DNA from: Kineosporia babensis
Lineage (GTDB): Bacteria; Actinomycetota; Actinomycetes; Actinomycetales; Kineosporiaceae
Reading direction: 5' to 3'
Length of the DNA stretch: 64,000 nucleotides
Assembly: GCF_021129305.1 (NCBI RefSeq)
Contig: NZ_JAJOMB010000034.1
Coordinates: 1-64,000, forward strand
Below the pieces are notes generated by a model. It did no database searches. It saw only the letters and a program-made list of their open reading frames with translations, and was not told where the DNA came from. The translations under genes and the position numbers were made by a program. Numbering within the stretch: the first letter of the stretch is position 1; every line of letters starts with the position of its first letter. Positions 34,378-44,888 of this stretch are shown here, piece by piece.

Positions 34378-35204
34378 GCGAACTCGCCGGCATCGACGAC
34401 TGGGAACAGCTCTGGGGGGTGCCGAACACGGCCGCGGCCGTGATCACCGCGGACGGCAACGTGAGTGCCGCCCGTGGTGACCAGAACCGCGAGTTCGGCC
34501 TGGCCTCGGTGACCAAGCTGCTCACCACCTACGCCGTTCTGGTGGCGCTGGAGGAGGAGGCGCTCGGCCTCGGCGACCCGGCCGGCCCGGAAGGCGCCAC
34601 CGTCGAGCACCTGCTGGCGCACACCGCCGGCTACGGGTTCGACTCCGGCTCCGCCCCGGTGGCCCGCCCGGGCGCCCGGCGGATCTACTCCAACCAGGGC
34701 ATCGAGGTCCTCACCCAGCACCTGGCCCAGGCCACCGGCATCGACTTCGCCGACTACCTGGCCGAGGCGGTGCTCACCCCGCTGGGGATGAAGCACACCT
34801 CGCTGCCCGGCTCACCCGCCGCGGGCGGCCGCAGCACTGCTGCCGACCTGTCCCGGTTCGCCGCCGAACTGCTCAGCCCCCGGCTGGTCGACCGCCAGAC
34901 CCTCGAGACGGCAGTGCAGGTGCACTATCCGGGGCTGGCCGGCATCCTGCCCGGCCTGGGCCGGTACAACCCGCTCGACTGGGGCCTGGGTTTCGAGCGC
35001 AACTTCGCCCGTCCGGGTCACTGGGCCGGCCGCCGCATCTCGGCCGGTGCCTTCGGTCACTTCGGGGCCGGCGGCACCTTCCTGTGGGTGGACCCGGAAT
35101 CGGCTCTGGCCTGCGTCTGCCTGTCCGACCGGGAGTTCGGCGACTGGTCCAAGCAGGCCTGGCCCGCGCTCAGCGACGAGGTGCTCGCCGCGCACGGCCG
35201 CTGA
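34374..35204 (+). CDS. serine hydrolase, beta-lactamase/PBP4* family
   Basis: The 276-residue cytosolic-looking protein has the serine beta-lactamase fold signatures: SVTK (S45, K48), YSN near 105 and HFG (near 229) in place of KTG. Such proteins act as esterases or D-Ala peptidases; there is no signal peptide. The GTG start overlaps the dnaX stop, so the genes are coupled. The placement between dnaX and recR recurs in several actinobacteria, from memory. Confidence 0.85.
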   Translation: MSELAGIDDWEQLWGVPNTAAAVITADGNVSAARGDQNREFGLASVTKLLTTYAVLVALEEEALGLGDPAGPEGATVEHLLAHTAGYGFDSGSAPVARPGARRIYSNQGIEVLTQHLAQATGIDFADYLAEAVLTPLGMKHTSLPGSPAAGGRSTAADLSRFAAELLSPRLVDRQTLETAVQVHYPGLAGILPGLGRYNPLDWGLGFERNFARPGHWAGRRISAGAFGHFGAGGTFLWVDPESALACVCLSDREFGDWSKQAWPALSDEVLAAHGR

Positions 35205-35246
35205 GGTCGATCGCGCGGCATGGGCGACGCCACCGATCCCAGCACG

Positions 35247-35252
35247 TAGGCT
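35247..35252 (+). promoter_or_regulatory. -10 box of leaderless recR
   Basis: TAGGCT is followed by 7 nt and the recR GTG, identical in sequence and spacing to dnaX. Confidence 0.55.
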
Positions 35253-35259
35253 CGTACCT

Positions 35260-35859
35260 GTGTATGAGGGCGTGGTGCAGGACCTGATCGACGAACTCGG
35301 GCATCTTCCCGGCGTCGGTCCCAAGAGCGCGCAGCGGATCGCGTTCCACATCCTGCAGTCCGACCCGGTGGACGTGCGGCGGCTGGTGCTCGCCCTCAAC
35401 GAGGTGGTCGAGAAGGTCCGGTTCTGCGTGGTCTGCGGCAACGTATCGGCCGACGAGAAGTGCCGGATCTGTGCGGACGCCCGGCGCGACGGCACGGTGC
35501 TGTGCGTCGTGGAGGAGTCCAAGGACGTCGTCGCGATCGAGAAGACCCGGGAGTTCCGAGGCCGCTACCACGTGCTCGGCGGCGCGATCAGCCCGATCGA
35601 GGGTGTGGGCCCGGACGATCTGCGGGTCAAGGAGCTCGTCACCCGGCTGGCCTCCGGTGAGGTCACCGAGATCATCCTCGCCACCGATCCGAACCTGGAG
35701 GGCGAGGCCACCGCGACCTATCTGGCCCGGCTGCTGAAGCCGATGGGCCTGAAGGTCACCCGGCTCGCGTCCGGGCTGCCCGTCGGGGGGGACCTGGAGT
35801 ACGCCGACGAGCTCACCCTGGGGCGGGCCTTCGAGGGCAGGAGACTGCTGGATGTCTGA
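35260..35859 (+). CDS. recR: recombination mediator protein RecR
   Basis: With RecO, loads RecA on gapped DNA during repair. The 199-residue protein holds an N-terminal helix-hairpin-helix ([15 protein letters not shown]), a C4 zinc finger ([16 protein letters not shown], near 56-71), and a Toprim domain ([26 protein letters not shown]). The C-terminal Walker-B-like segment ([19 protein letters not shown]) is intact. The GTG at 35260 begins the conserved [14 protein letters not shown]. The last 8 bases overlap the DUF5063 gene. Confidence 0.97.
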   Translation: MYEGVVQDLIDELGHLPGVGPKSAQRIAFHILQSDPVDVRRLVLALNEVVEKVRFCVVCGNVSADEKCRICADARRDGTVLCVVEESKDVVAIEKTREFRGRYHVLGGAISPIEGVGPDDLRVKELVTRLASGEVTEIILATDPNLEGEATATYLARLLKPMGLKVTRLASGLPVGGDLEYADELTLGRAFEGRRLLDV

Positions 35860-36550
35860 CGAGAAGAACAGCAAGCGCGACGCCTTCGGCCGACCGCTCG
35901 GCCCCCGCGGCCGGCACGAGGCCACCGGCTCGATCCCGCAGGCCCGCACCCGCGGCAGCGCGTCGATCGACCTGACCGACGAGCGCGCCGACGAGGCCCG
36001 CGAACTGCACCAGCTGGCCGACGAGACGGCCACCGATGCGCAGACCTACCTGAACGCGCTCACCGAGGTGGCGGCCGGCTCCTCGCCGGACACCGCGATC
36101 CCGGTGCTGCTGCTGGCGGTCTCGCAGATCCTGCTCGGCGGGGCCCGGCTCGGCGCGATCACCGACGTGGTGCCGAGTGAGCGCTTCGAGCCGGACGCCG
36201 GGCCCGACCCGGACATCGACCCGCTGCGCACCGGCCTGGCCAACCTGCTCGAGGGCCTGGACGAGTACGCCGACATCGTCGACCCGCTGACCTCCGGCGA
36301 GCTGATCCGCGGCATCCTGTCCGACGACCTGGCCGACGTGGCCGCCGACCTGGCGCACGGGCTGCGGCACTACCGCGACGGCCGGGTGGACGAGGCGCTG
36401 TGGTGGTGGCAGTTCTCCTACCTGTCCACCTGGGGGGTGCGGGCCACCAGCGCGCTGCGCGTCCTGCAGTCGATGCTCGGGCACCTGCGCCTGGACGTCG
36501 AGGAGGACACCGTGGCCGATGCGGAGTTCGAGGCCCTGAACCTCGATTGA
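35852..36550 (+). CDS. DUF5063 domain-containing protein
   Basis: The 232-residue protein is mostly helical and acidic. A family-typical core runs from [30 protein letters not shown] (near 170) to the C-terminus. DUF5063 genes regularly follow recR in actinobacteria, and here the two overlap by 8 bp. No catalytic motif is visible. Its role could relate to DNA repair, by position only. Confidence 0.8.
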   Translation: MSDEKNSKRDAFGRPLGPRGRHEATGSIPQARTRGSASIDLTDERADEARELHQLADETATDAQTYLNALTEVAAGSSPDTAIPVLLLAVSQILLGGARLGAITDVVPSERFEPDAGPDPDIDPLRTGLANLLEGLDEYADIVDPLTSGELIRGILSDDLADVAADLAHGLRHYRDGRVDEALWWWQFSYLSTWGVRATSALRVLQSMLGHLRLDVEEDTVADAEFEALNLD

Positions 36551-36585
36551 TCCGGCGCAGCCCGCCCCGACCCGGACGATCTGGG

Positions 36586-36634
36586 GCGGAAGCGGCCTTC
36601 CGCAGGGCATCTCACCAGCCGAAATACCCTGCGG
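36586..36634 (+). terminator. two overlapping hairpins after the recR-DUF5063 unit
   Basis: GCGGAAG/CTTCCGC (36586-36603) shares CCGC with CCGCAGGG/CCCTGCGG (36600-36634), so only one can form at a time. They lie upstream of the likely ask start point, so termination of the upstream unit is more likely than ask attenuation. Confidence 0.5.
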
Positions 36635-36654
36635 GGCAAGGCCGGGGAGGTCGG

Positions 36655-36660
36655 TAGAAT
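36655..36660 (+). promoter_or_regulatory. -10 box of ask-asd
   Basis: TAGAAT lies 43 nt before the GTG of ask and downstream of both hairpins, which gives a leader of about 35 nt. Confidence 0.4.
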
Positions 36661-36703
36661 GACGGCCGACAGTACCCGTTTTCGAGTAGCTAGGAGCGAC
36701 CCG

Positions 36704-37980
36704 GTGAGCTTGGTCGTGCAGAAGTACGGCGGTTCCTCCGTCGCGGATGCCGAGAGCGTCAAGCGGGTTGCCCGCCGGATCGTGGACACGCGAAAGCAGG
36801 GGCACGACGTCTGCGTCGTGGTCTCCGCCATGGGTGACACCACCGACGACCTGATCGACCTGGCCGAGAAGGTCTCGCCGCTTCCCCCCGCCCGCGAGCT
36901 CGACATGCTGCTCACCGCCGGTGAGCGGATCTCGATGGCGGTGCTGGCGATGGCGATCGCGGCGCTCGGCCAGGAGGCCCGGTCGTTCACCGGCAGCCAG
37001 GCCGGGGTGATCACCGACGGCGTGCACGGCAAGGCGCGGATCATCGACGTCACCCCCGGCCGGATCAAGGCCGCGCTGGACGAGGGGCACATCGCCATCG
37101 TCGCCGGCTTCCAGGGCGTCAGCCAGGACACGAAGGACATCACCACGCTGGGCCGCGGTGGTTCCGACACCACCGCGGTGGCGCTGGCCGCGGCCCTCGA
37201 GGCCGACGTCTGCGAGATCTACACCGATGTGGACGGCATTTTCACCGCCGACCCGCGGATCGTCCCCTCGGCCCGGCAGATCGCCCGGATCACCAGCGAG
37301 GAGATGCTGGAGATGGCCGCCTCCGGGGCGAAGGTGCTGCACCTGCGCTGCGTCGAGTACGCCCGCCGGTTCAACCTTCCGGTGCATGTCCGGTCGTCCT
37401 TCAGCCACCGCGAAGGCACCTGGGTCACCGACAAGCCCGTCGAATCAACGCAAGGAGCAGTGGTGGAGCAGCCGATCATCTCCGGGGTCGCACACGACCG
37501 GAGCGAAGCGAAGATCACCGTGGTCGGGGTCCCGGACAAGCCGGGCAAGGCCGCCGAGATCTTCCAGGTGGTCGCCGCCGCCGAGATCAACCTCGACATG
37601 ATCGTGCAGAACGTCTCCGCCGCCACCAGCGGCCTGACGGACATCTCCTTCACCCTGCCGAAGACCGACGGCCAGAGCGCGATGAACGCGCTCAACCGGG
37701 CCCAGGAGGGCATCGGCTTCGAATCCCTGCGCTACGACGACCAGATCGGCAAGGTCTCGCTGATCGGCGCCGGGATGCGCAGCCACCCGGGGGTTTCCGC
37801 GCAGATGTTCGCCGCCCTGGCCGAGGCCGGGATCAACATCGAGATGATCAGCACCTCGGAGATCCGGCTCTCGCTGGTCACCCGGGCCGAGCGACTCGAC
37901 GACGCGGTTCGCGTCATTCACACAGCTTTCGGTCTCGACAGCTCCGACGGAGAGGCCGTGGTCTACGGAGGTACCGGACG

Positions 37981-37984
<4 letters not shown>
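36704..37984 (+). CDS. ask: aspartate kinase
   Basis: Phosphorylates aspartate, the first step towards lysine, threonine, methionine and diaminopimelate. The kinase motif [11 protein letters not shown] is at residues 4-14, and [11 protein letters not shown] and [14 protein letters not shown] are intact. Two C-terminal ACT domains (about 265-420) provide feedback control, usually by Lys plus Thr. An internal start for a separate beta subunit, as in other actinobacteria, could lie at the GTG around 37462 (VVEQPIISG). I chose the GTG at 36704, with GGAG upstream. The stop overlaps the asd ATG by 4 bp. Confidence 0.95.
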
Positions 37985-39048
<1,064 letters not shown>

Positions 39049-39062
39049 CCAGCAGTTCGTCT

Positions 39063-39100
39063 CTGCGGGCCGGTGCCGAAAGGTACCGGCCCGCAGTTTT
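39063..39100 (+). terminator. intrinsic terminator of ask-asd
   Basis: A 15-bp stem with one G-T pair (39063-39077 with 39082-39096) has a GAAA tetraloop and a TTTT tail. Confidence 0.9.
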
Positions 39101-39133
39101 GCTTGAAGACGCTTGCCAGCCCGGCTTTCGGGG

Positions 39134-40936
39134 TCAGCGGCCGTTCAGGTGCCGGGTGGCGAAGTCGATCTCGGCCCGGACCTGGCGCACCCGCTCGTCG
39201 TCCACCAGTGACCCGTGCCCGGCGTCGTACCGGTACACCTCGTGCTCGGCGCCCCGCTCGGCCAGCACCGCCACGTAGTTCTCGATCTGCCGGATCGGGC
39301 AGCGTGGATCGTTCTCGCCGGCCAGGATCAGCACTGGCGCCTGCACCGCTTCGGCGTAGGTGATCGGGCTGGAATCGCGGTACTTCTGCGGCACCTCGTC
39401 CGGCGAACCACCGAAAAGCGAGCGGTCGAAGGCCTTCAGCGCCTCCATCTCGTCCTCGTAGGCGGCCAGGTAGTCGGCCACCGGAACCCCGGCCACGCCC
39501 ACCGCCCAGCGGTCCGGGTACAGGCCCAGACCCAGCAGCGTCAGGTAACCGCCCCACGAGGCGCCGGCCAGCACCACCTTGTCCGCCGCCACGATCTGGG
39601 CCTCGACCAGGTGGTCGCGTACCGCCACGACGTCTTCCAGTTCGATGTGACCGACCCGCTGCTCCAGCGCGTCCCGCCACTGCGAACCGTAACCCGTTGA
39701 GCCACGGTAATTCACCTGCAGCACCGCGTACCCGTGATCCACCCAGGCGCTGGGGTAGGCCCGGAACAGATCGGCGTCGTGCGCCGTCGGCCCGCCGTGG
39801 ATGTCGATGATCAGCGGCACCGGACCCTCGCTCGAAAGCGGGCGGCGCAAGAGGGAGTGAATGCGACCACCCGGGCCCTCGACCCAGATGTCCTCGACCG
39901 CGACCGACGGCGGAGCTGGTTCGCCGGGCGGGGTCAGTACCACGTTGCCCTCAAGATCGCGCACCGCCGGGGGCTGGGCGGCCGAAGACCACAGCGCCCA
40001 GATCCCGCCGTCCGGGCGGGTGGTCGCATCCATCACCGTGCCGTCCGGGCGGCCCACCGGGGTGGTGCTCAGGTCGAGCAGATTGAAGGTGTAGAGCCGG
40101 GTCCGGGCCTCATGGTCCACGCTCACCAGCAGGGCCGAGGCGTCGCGGAACCACTGCGCCTCCGAGATCTCGCCGGGCACATCGAGATTCACGTCCAGCT
40201 CCAGGCCGGACTCCACGTCCCAGATCAGCAGCTCACCGCGCCCGCGCCGCTCATGCAGCACCAGCAGTCGCCGGTCGCCGATGACCGGAGCAAAGCCCAG
40301 CGGTTCCAGGCTCTTTCCCGGACCGTCCCACAGATCGGCAACCGTGGAGCCGTCTTCCACCCGCAGCACTCGCAGCGCGGTGTGCCGGGAGTCGCCGTGC
40401 TCGCTGTGTGCGATCGCCAGCAGCGAGTCGTCCTCACTGAGCCCGCCGACCCCGGCGTCCTCGATGTGTTCGTAGAGCAGCCGCAGCGGTTTCCCGTTCT
40501 CCACCACCTGGATCCGGGTGCCGTAACCGTCGTCGTTCTGGCCGATCACCGCCAGCCCGTCGCGGCCCAGGGCCAGCCCGGCCGAGTAGGACGGGGCCAG
40601 ATCCGCGACCGCCACCTGGTCGGCGCCCGGGGCGCTGCCGAACGGCTGCTTGCGCCAGACGCCGTGCTCGTTGCCGGCTACGTCGTCGAACCACCAGATC
40701 CATTCACCGGACGGGTCGATCTCGCCGAGCGCGGTGCCCTCCGAGCGGGAAGTCAGCTGGGTGGCCGGGGTGCCGGGCTGCCAGCTGTGGATCTCCAGCA
40801 CGCCCTGGTGGGTGGCCACCACCGAGCACCGCTCGGGCGCGTCCAGGGCCCAGACCGGCAGGCTCGTCCGGCCCGCCCGGAAACGCCGTTCCCAGGCGGG
40901 GAGTGAACTGTCCGGCGAAGAGTTCGGCGCGCTCAT
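39134..40936 (-). CDS. S9 family peptidase (prolyl oligopeptidase-like)
   Basis: The 600-residue protein has an N-terminal propeller-like part and C-terminal hydrolase. The nucleophile motif is GASWGGY near 459, the acid is in GENDPRCP near 540, and His is in DAGHGS near 573. HGGPTAHD forms the oxyanion region. No signal peptide is seen. The ATG at 40936 starts MSAPNSSPDSS; the frame continues upstream to 41014 without coding character. It is a distant paralogue of the 160-2181 protein. Confidence 0.9.
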   Translation of the reverse strand: MSAPNSSPDSSLPAWERRFRAGRTSLPVWALDAPERCSVVATHQGVLEIHSWQPGTPATQLTSRSEGTALGEIDPSGEWIWWFDDVAGNEHGVWRKQPFGSAPGADQVAVADLAPSYSAGLALGRDGLAVIGQNDDGYGTRIQVVENGKPLRLLYEHIEDAGVGGLSEDDSLLAIAHSEHGDSRHTALRVLRVEDGSTVADLWDGPGKSLEPLGFAPVIGDRRLLVLHERRGRGELLIWDVESGLELDVNLDVPGEISEAQWFRDASALLVSVDHEARTRLYTFNLLDLSTTPVGRPDGTVMDATTRPDGGIWALWSSAAQPPAVRDLEGNVVLTPPGEPAPPSVAVEDIWVEGPGGRIHSLLRRPLSSEGPVPLIIDIHGGPTAHDADLFRAYPSAWVDHGYAVLQVNYRGSTGYGSQWRDALEQRVGHIELEDVVAVRDHLVEAQIVAADKVVLAGASWGGYLTLLGLGLYPDRWAVGVAGVPVADYLAAYEDEMEALKAFDRSLFGGSPDEVPQKYRDSSPITYAEAVQAPVLILAGENDPRCPIRQIENYVAVLAERGAEHEVYRYDAGHGSLVDDERVRQVRAEIDFATRHLNGR

Positions 40937-41037
40937 GCCGAGATCTTTGCACGCGCACCACGGCCGGAGAGGCTTCTCGGCGGGGTGTCCGGACGCGGCC
41001 GGGTTGGGTGACACTCCGCCGCAGTGGTTCCAAGCCC

Positions 41038-41058
41038 ACCACGGCGGAGCGCCGTGGT
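41038..41058. other. perfect hairpin upstream of the repeat protein
   Basis: ACCACGGCG (41038-41046) pairs with CGCCGTGGT (41050-41058) around a 3-nt loop in the region between divergent genes. It could be a regulatory stem or binding site; the function is unclear. Confidence 0.4.
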
Positions 41059-41205
41059 CTTCATATCGGCATCCGCCCGCGGGTCTTGAAGTGATCTGCG
41101 GTCATCCTGCGGAAACGACGTCTCGTGGCTGAGCTGATCTTGAGGGGTCGTCAGCAGTCGGGGATGCTGGGCAGGACGACCAGGGCCAGGGGAGAGGTAG
41201 GCACC

Positions 41206-41862
41206 ATGGGGAGCGCCGATGAGAACACGAACGCTGCGGTTCCAGGGGACGAGCGTGACGCCAGGGACGGCAGTGGCGCTGGGGTTAGCGAGTCAGCCGG
41301 TGTAGCGGGCCTCGCCGAAGGCTGCGAGCCAGCCGAGGCGGAGTGCCCTGCCGGGTCCAGCGGGCCGGCTGGGGTGAGGCGCAGTGCCGGGGTCAGCGAG
41401 TCGGCCGGAGTGGCGGGCAGCGCGGGAGTCTCTCGTAGCGCTGGGGTTGCGGGCAGTACCGGCGTCTCTGGCAGCTCCGGTGTTGCCGGGAGCACCGGTG
41501 TTGCCGGTAGCGCCGGAGTCTCTGGTAGCGCGGGCGTGGCTGGGTCTGCGGCGGTAGCCGGAAGCGCTGCAGTGGCAGGTAGCGCGGGGGTAGCCGGAAG
41601 CCTGGGGGTCAGTGGCAGCGCCGGGGTGGCAGGCAGCATCGGCGTCAGCGGCAGCATCGGTGTGCTGCTGAGCGTGGCCACCGTGCTGGGGATCGGGATC
41701 AAGCGCTCGATCGGCACGTTCGCCTGCATCGGCTGCCGTGACTGTGTCGGCTGCGCGTTCTGCATCGGGTGCCGGGACTGCGTCGGGTGCGCCTTCTGCA
41801 TCGGCAAGGTGGGCTTACGTGGCGTGAACGGCCTCAGCCGCAGCAAGAAGTTCGACAAGTGA
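41206..41862 (+). CDS. hexapeptide-repeat protein with C-terminal (Cys-x-x)9 tract
   Basis: The 218-residue product has an acidic start (about 1-25). Then come about 17 imperfect six-residue units of the form S-x-G-V-[SA]-G (for example SAGVAG, STGVSG; about 60-150). A hydrophobic step (IGVLLSVATVLGIGI) follows, and then nine cysteines spaced exactly every third residue from 174 to 198. A basic tail (GLSRSKKFDK) ends it. Regular short repeats suggest a beta-helical or stacked fold, and the Cys ladder could bind metal or form disulphides. The ATG 41206 has GGAGAGG about 9 nt upstream. The minus strand is also open here but gives only P/T/L-rich low complexity. I do not know a function. Confidence 0.65.
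   Translation: MGSADENTNAAVPGDERDARDGSGAGVSESAGVAGLAEGCEPAEAECPAGSSGPAGVRRSAGVSESAGVAGSAGVSRSAGVAGSTGVSGSSGVAGSTGVAGSAGVSGSAGVAGSAAVAGSAAVAGSAGVAGSLGVSGSAGVAGSIGVSGSIGVLLSVATVLGIGIKRSIGTFACIGCRDCVGCAFCIGCRDCVGCAFCIGKVGLRGVNGLSRSKKFDK
41725..41796 (+). repeat. two tandem 36-bp repeats encoding CIGCRDCVGCAF
   Basis: The blocks 41725-41760 and 41761-41796 encode the same 12 residues and differ mostly at third codon positions, which supports selection on the protein. Confidence 0.8.
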
Positions 41863-42054
41863 ACGGCTACCTCCGGTGACCAGATTCGGGTGCAGCAAGA
41901 AGGCAGCATCGAAGGTTTCGGCCGGCTGCTGAGCGGGTACACGGCGTACTAGAACCATCGACGCATGGCATCTAGTGCGCGCGGAGCGGGACAACTGTGG
42001 TGAGCGGCCGGTGCGACGCCGGTCCGCCTCGCCACTTCGACGGGAGAACCCGCA

Positions 42055-42939
42055 ATGATCATCCGCTCACCGCGCAAGGTTGCTCTGGCTGCGGCCGCGT
42101 TGCTGGCCGCCGGCGCTGCCCTGACTCTGGTGCCCGCCACCGCTGCCCAGGCCAAGGACGAGGTCAAGGGCAACTTCGCGGTCACGGTCAACGGGAAGAC
42201 CTACGACCCGAAGGGGGGCAAGGAGGACAAGATCAAGGACGTCGGAATCCCGGTGGGCGAGAAGATCGTGGTGAACGGGGTGAACGTCAAGTTCAAGATC
42301 GATCCGGCCACCCTCGGCGTCTACGACTACACCCTGACCGGTGCCCCCGACCCGGAGCGGATGGTCACCGAGCCGACCGTGGTGTTCACCTCGAAGGTGC
42401 CGGTGCTGAGTGCGGCCCAGCGCAGCGGGGTGAAGCTGGAGCGGATGGACCTGAAGGACGACAACGTCACGATCATCCTGCGCTCGGCCGGCGGGAAGAT
42501 GAAGTTCCAGGCCAAGGACCACGCCCAGGGCGGGATCTTCCAGCAGGAGCCGGAATTCGCGGGGAACGTCGAGATCGAGCACACTCTCGGGCCGAAGCTG
42601 TTCTACTTCACCAACGAGTTCACCGGGAAGATCAACTTCGGTGACGGGCAGGACCCGGTGACCAAGGCCCAGAGCAGCACCGGCTATCACGAGATGCTGC
42701 TCGGCAAGGACAGCCCGCAGGTGACCACCAAGCTCTACCAGGACGGTGCGGTGACCCGCTGGTCGGTGGCCTCGGGCGGCCGGATGGGCGGCGTGCTGGG
42801 CGAGGACGCGATCGAGCTCTCGCAGGGCGCCACCAACTGCACCAGCAAGTGTCAGGCGCAGAACCGGATCCGCGGCTCGGTGCCGGTGCCGCCGCTGCCC
42901 ACCGACCCCACCCCGCTGCCGGTGCCCGCGCAGAACTGA
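42055..42939 (+). CDS. secreted protein, unknown function
   Basis: The 294-residue precursor has a clear signal peptide (IRSPRKVALAAAALLAAGAAL, cleavage after AQA near 33). The mature part is strand-rich and Lys/Asp-rich (VKGNFAVTVNGKTYDPKGG...), with a Cys pair near the end (TNCTSKC) and a Pro-rich C-terminus. It has no membrane segment after the signal and no sortase motif, so it is probably released or wall-associated. I recognise no family. Confidence 0.78.
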   Translation: MIIRSPRKVALAAAALLAAGAALTLVPATAAQAKDEVKGNFAVTVNGKTYDPKGGKEDKIKDVGIPVGEKIVVNGVNVKFKIDPATLGVYDYTLTGAPDPERMVTEPTVVFTSKVPVLSAAQRSGVKLERMDLKDDNVTIILRSAGGKMKFQAKDHAQGGIFQQEPEFAGNVEIEHTLGPKLFYFTNEFTGKINFGDGQDPVTKAQSSTGYHEMLLGKDSPQVTTKLYQDGAVTRWSVASGGRMGGVLGEDAIELSQGATNCTSKCQAQNRIRGSVPVPPLPTDPTPLPVPAQN

Positions 42940-42952
42940 TCTCGCAAAAGCC

Positions 42953-42988
42953 GGTGCCGGAGGGTGGAATTCGCCGCCCTCCGGCACC
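42953..42988. terminator. hairpin between convergent secreted-protein and regulator genes
   Basis: A perfect 12-bp stem (42953-42964 with 42977-42988) has a 12-nt loop, flanked by stops on both strands. Confidence 0.75.
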
Positions 42989-42996
42989 GTCGGGGC

Positions 42997-43812
42997 TCAG
43001 ACCGGGTACTCCTCGAACGGGACCGAAAGCCGCCGGAGCGTGGCCCAGACGTTCCGGTACGCCCGCAGTTTGCTTTCCTTCTCCAGGTACCGGGCATCGG
43101 TCTGCGACTCCAGATAGACCACATCGGTGTCCGGATCGGGAAATTCCAGCAAGGTGAAGGCCCCGCTGCGCAACCCCGGATGCGCGCCGGCCGACCAGGG
43201 CAGGACCCGGACCTCGACGTTCTCCCTTTCCTTGGTGAGATCCCGCAGGTGGCGCAGTTGCTCGCTCATCACCCCGGCCGAGCCGACGATGCGGTGCAGC
43301 GCGGATTCCCCGATCACGGCAGCGACCGGCAGCGGGGAACGACCGCCGAAAGCACTTTCCACCCGGGCCCGGCGCAGGGCGGCGGCCTGTTTCCGGTCGG
43401 TGGCCTCCAGACCTTCGCCCAGGGTGAGGTGGTCGTGATAGGCCGGGGTGCGCAGCAGGCCGTGGATCATCTCCGCGTCGTACGTGTGCAGGGCGGCGGC
43501 CGACTGCTCGAGGTCCAGGTAGAGCCCGAGACCGGGGGCCGGCAGATCACTGAACTCTTCCCAGATGTGGTCCTGATCGGTCATCCCGGCCAGCTCGGTG
43601 AGCCGGTCGGTGGTGGCCTCGTCGGCCCCGTACATGAAACACAGCGCCCGGATGTCCGCGTACTTGTAGGGACCCTTTCCGGCCTCCATCCGCCAGATCT
43701 TCTGCCGCGAACCGACCGACCGAACGTCTTCCGGTTTCTTCCCGGCGGTTTCCCGCAGCCTCCGGAGTTGCCGGCCCAATGACCGGCGCCCCGTCCCCGA
43801 CCCACCACTCAT
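42997..43812 (-). CDS. helix-turn-helix regulator, Scr1/DUF5753 family
   Basis: The 271-residue protein has an XRE-type HTH at about 9-65 (GRQLRRLRETAGKKPEDVRSVG ... KIWRMEAGKGPYKYADI). Its DUF5753-like C-terminal domain includes YLDLEQSAAALHTYDAEMIHGLLRTPAYHD and VRVLPWSAGAHPGL. These regulators are abundant in actinomycetes and are usually paired with a small DUF397-type protein. Here two other small genes lie divergently 190 bp away. The operator is probably in the 43813-44000 gap. Confidence 0.87.
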   Translation of the reverse strand: MSGGSGTGRRSLGRQLRRLRETAGKKPEDVRSVGSRQKIWRMEAGKGPYKYADIRALCFMYGADEATTDRLTELAGMTDQDHIWEEFSDLPAPGLGLYLDLEQSAAALHTYDAEMIHGLLRTPAYHDHLTLGEGLEATDRKQAAALRRARVESAFGGRSPLPVAAVIGESALHRIVGSAGVMSEQLRHLRDLTKERENVEVRVLPWSAGAHPGLRSGAFTLLEFPDPDTDVVYLESQTDARYLEKESKLRAYRNVWATLRRLSVPFEEYPV

Positions 43813-44000
43813 GGCCGGAAGTGTTCCATTCCGGAAATCGACGGGCGAGTAGCAAAAGCGGACGTAATTCCCGGCGTCACGCTCGGCCTGTCACAAAACG
43901 TTACGTTGAAGTCTGCCGGTGAATCGGCCGATGGTAATCGCGGGCGGGAGGGAACCGGTGTCAGCGACGCCGGCCATGCCAATGTCGGGGGTTCTACGTC

Positions 44001-44339
44001 ATGCACGATCAATCTGCGCTGAAAGGTGAAAGACCCGGAACCGGGGAATGGGTCGGTCGGCTGGAGCTCGACCTGCGTAATGCCCGGGACTGGTCGATCG
44101 GCACGCTGGGGCTGCAGTTCGCCCCGGACTCGGTCACGGTCTGGTTCGGCTCGCGCACGCTGGCGGTCCTGGACCGCGAGGAGTTGCGCGAGTGGATCAT
44201 CCATCCGCGGGGTACTCGCCTGGCGGTGGACGACCTGGTCTGGTCCGCCCAGTACGGCTCGATCTACGTGGCCGTCGGCTGGGCCTGCGAGTACCGCCTG
44301 GGTGATGCCTCGGTGCGCGAACTCACGGCGGTGGTCTGA
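44001..44339 (+). CDS. small protein, possible partner of the Scr1-type regulator
   Basis: The 112-residue product (LELDLRNARDWSIGTLGLQFAPDSVTVWFGSRTLAVLDREELREWI ...) is predicted to be strand-rich and cytosolic. It resembles families found next to DUF5753 regulators and DUF397 proteins, though it is not DUF397 itself. The stop TGA overlaps the ATG of the next gene (TGATG shares the A). Function is unknown. Confidence 0.65.
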   Translation: MHDQSALKGERPGTGEWVGRLELDLRNARDWSIGTLGLQFAPDSVTVWFGSRTLAVLDREELREWIIHPRGTRLAVDDLVWSAQYGSIYVAVGWACEYRLGDASVRELTAVV

Positions 44340-44575
44340 TGTCCGCATCCTCGCCCACCGGTGAACCGGCACAGCCCGGCCAACCCGAGGAACCCGCTGA
44401 GTCCGGCCGGGTCGATCACCTGCCGGCCGGGGGTTTCTGCGCCTGCTGCGGCGCGGTCTACCCCTGTGCGACCGCCCGGCGGCAGGCCCGGGCCCGGCCG
44501 CTGCCCCGCCAGTTCCTGGCTCCGATGAGCAGACTGACCCGGTTGCGCGCCGAGAGTGCCATGCCGGCGCACTGA
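44339..44575 (+). CDS. small Cys-containing protein coupled to upstream gene
   Basis: The 78-residue product has a Pro/Glu-rich start, a short CACCGAVYPC motif (possible zinc site, near 36-45) and an Arg-rich tail. It is coupled to the 44001 gene by one shared base. No family is recognised; it may act with its neighbour in the regulator system. Confidence 0.55.
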   Translation: MSASSPTGEPAQPGQPEEPAESGRVDHLPAGGFCACCGAVYPCATARRQARARPLPRQFLAPMSRLTRLRAESAMPAH

Positions 44576-44888
44576 AAACATTCTCAGTGCCCGGAAACAT
44601 TCGGCACTGAGGGAATTCCGGGTACGAGGCAGTAGATTGTGACCGAGGGCGGATCGGACCAGCGGGGGCTGATCCGCCCTCAACCCGTTCCGGTAGCGTT
44701 GCCCGGCCGGATTTGCGCGGGCGAAAGACGTTTCGTCCAGGGGTTTTACCCTAGGTCGGCTCGGTCGTAGGTCCCGTTCGGCGAAGCAGTCCGATAGTTG
44801 CTCTGACAAGCAGTCGTGCCATGGTGAAAACTGTGGCCGTGTGTCAAGCGATTGCCGTTCCGGTCGGCGAGCTTTTCCGGAGGTGGCC
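44576..44888. promoter_or_regulatory. region with hairpin and promoter of the FHA-kinase unit
   Basis: This 313-bp gap starts with a perfect 9-bp hairpin, CTCAGTGCC (44583-44591) with GGCACTGAG (44603-44611), a likely terminator for the small genes. The rest is lower in GC (44700-44870) and should hold the promoter of the FHA gene; I cannot place its -10. Confidence 0.5.

Noticed and set aside
36586-36634. Attenuator for ask
   Set aside because: The likely -10 box (36655-36660) lies downstream of the hairpins, so they would not be in the ask transcript; no leader peptide is seen.
41389-41670. Possible CRISPR-like or intergenic tandem repeat
   Set aside because: The 18-bp periodicity follows codons of a coding hexapeptide repeat; there are no spacers and no cas genes.
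41151-41942. Minus-strand 263-residue Pro/Thr/Leu repeat frame
   Set aside because: The plus frame has a strong ribosome site and a Cys ladder with third-base variation; the minus frame has neither.
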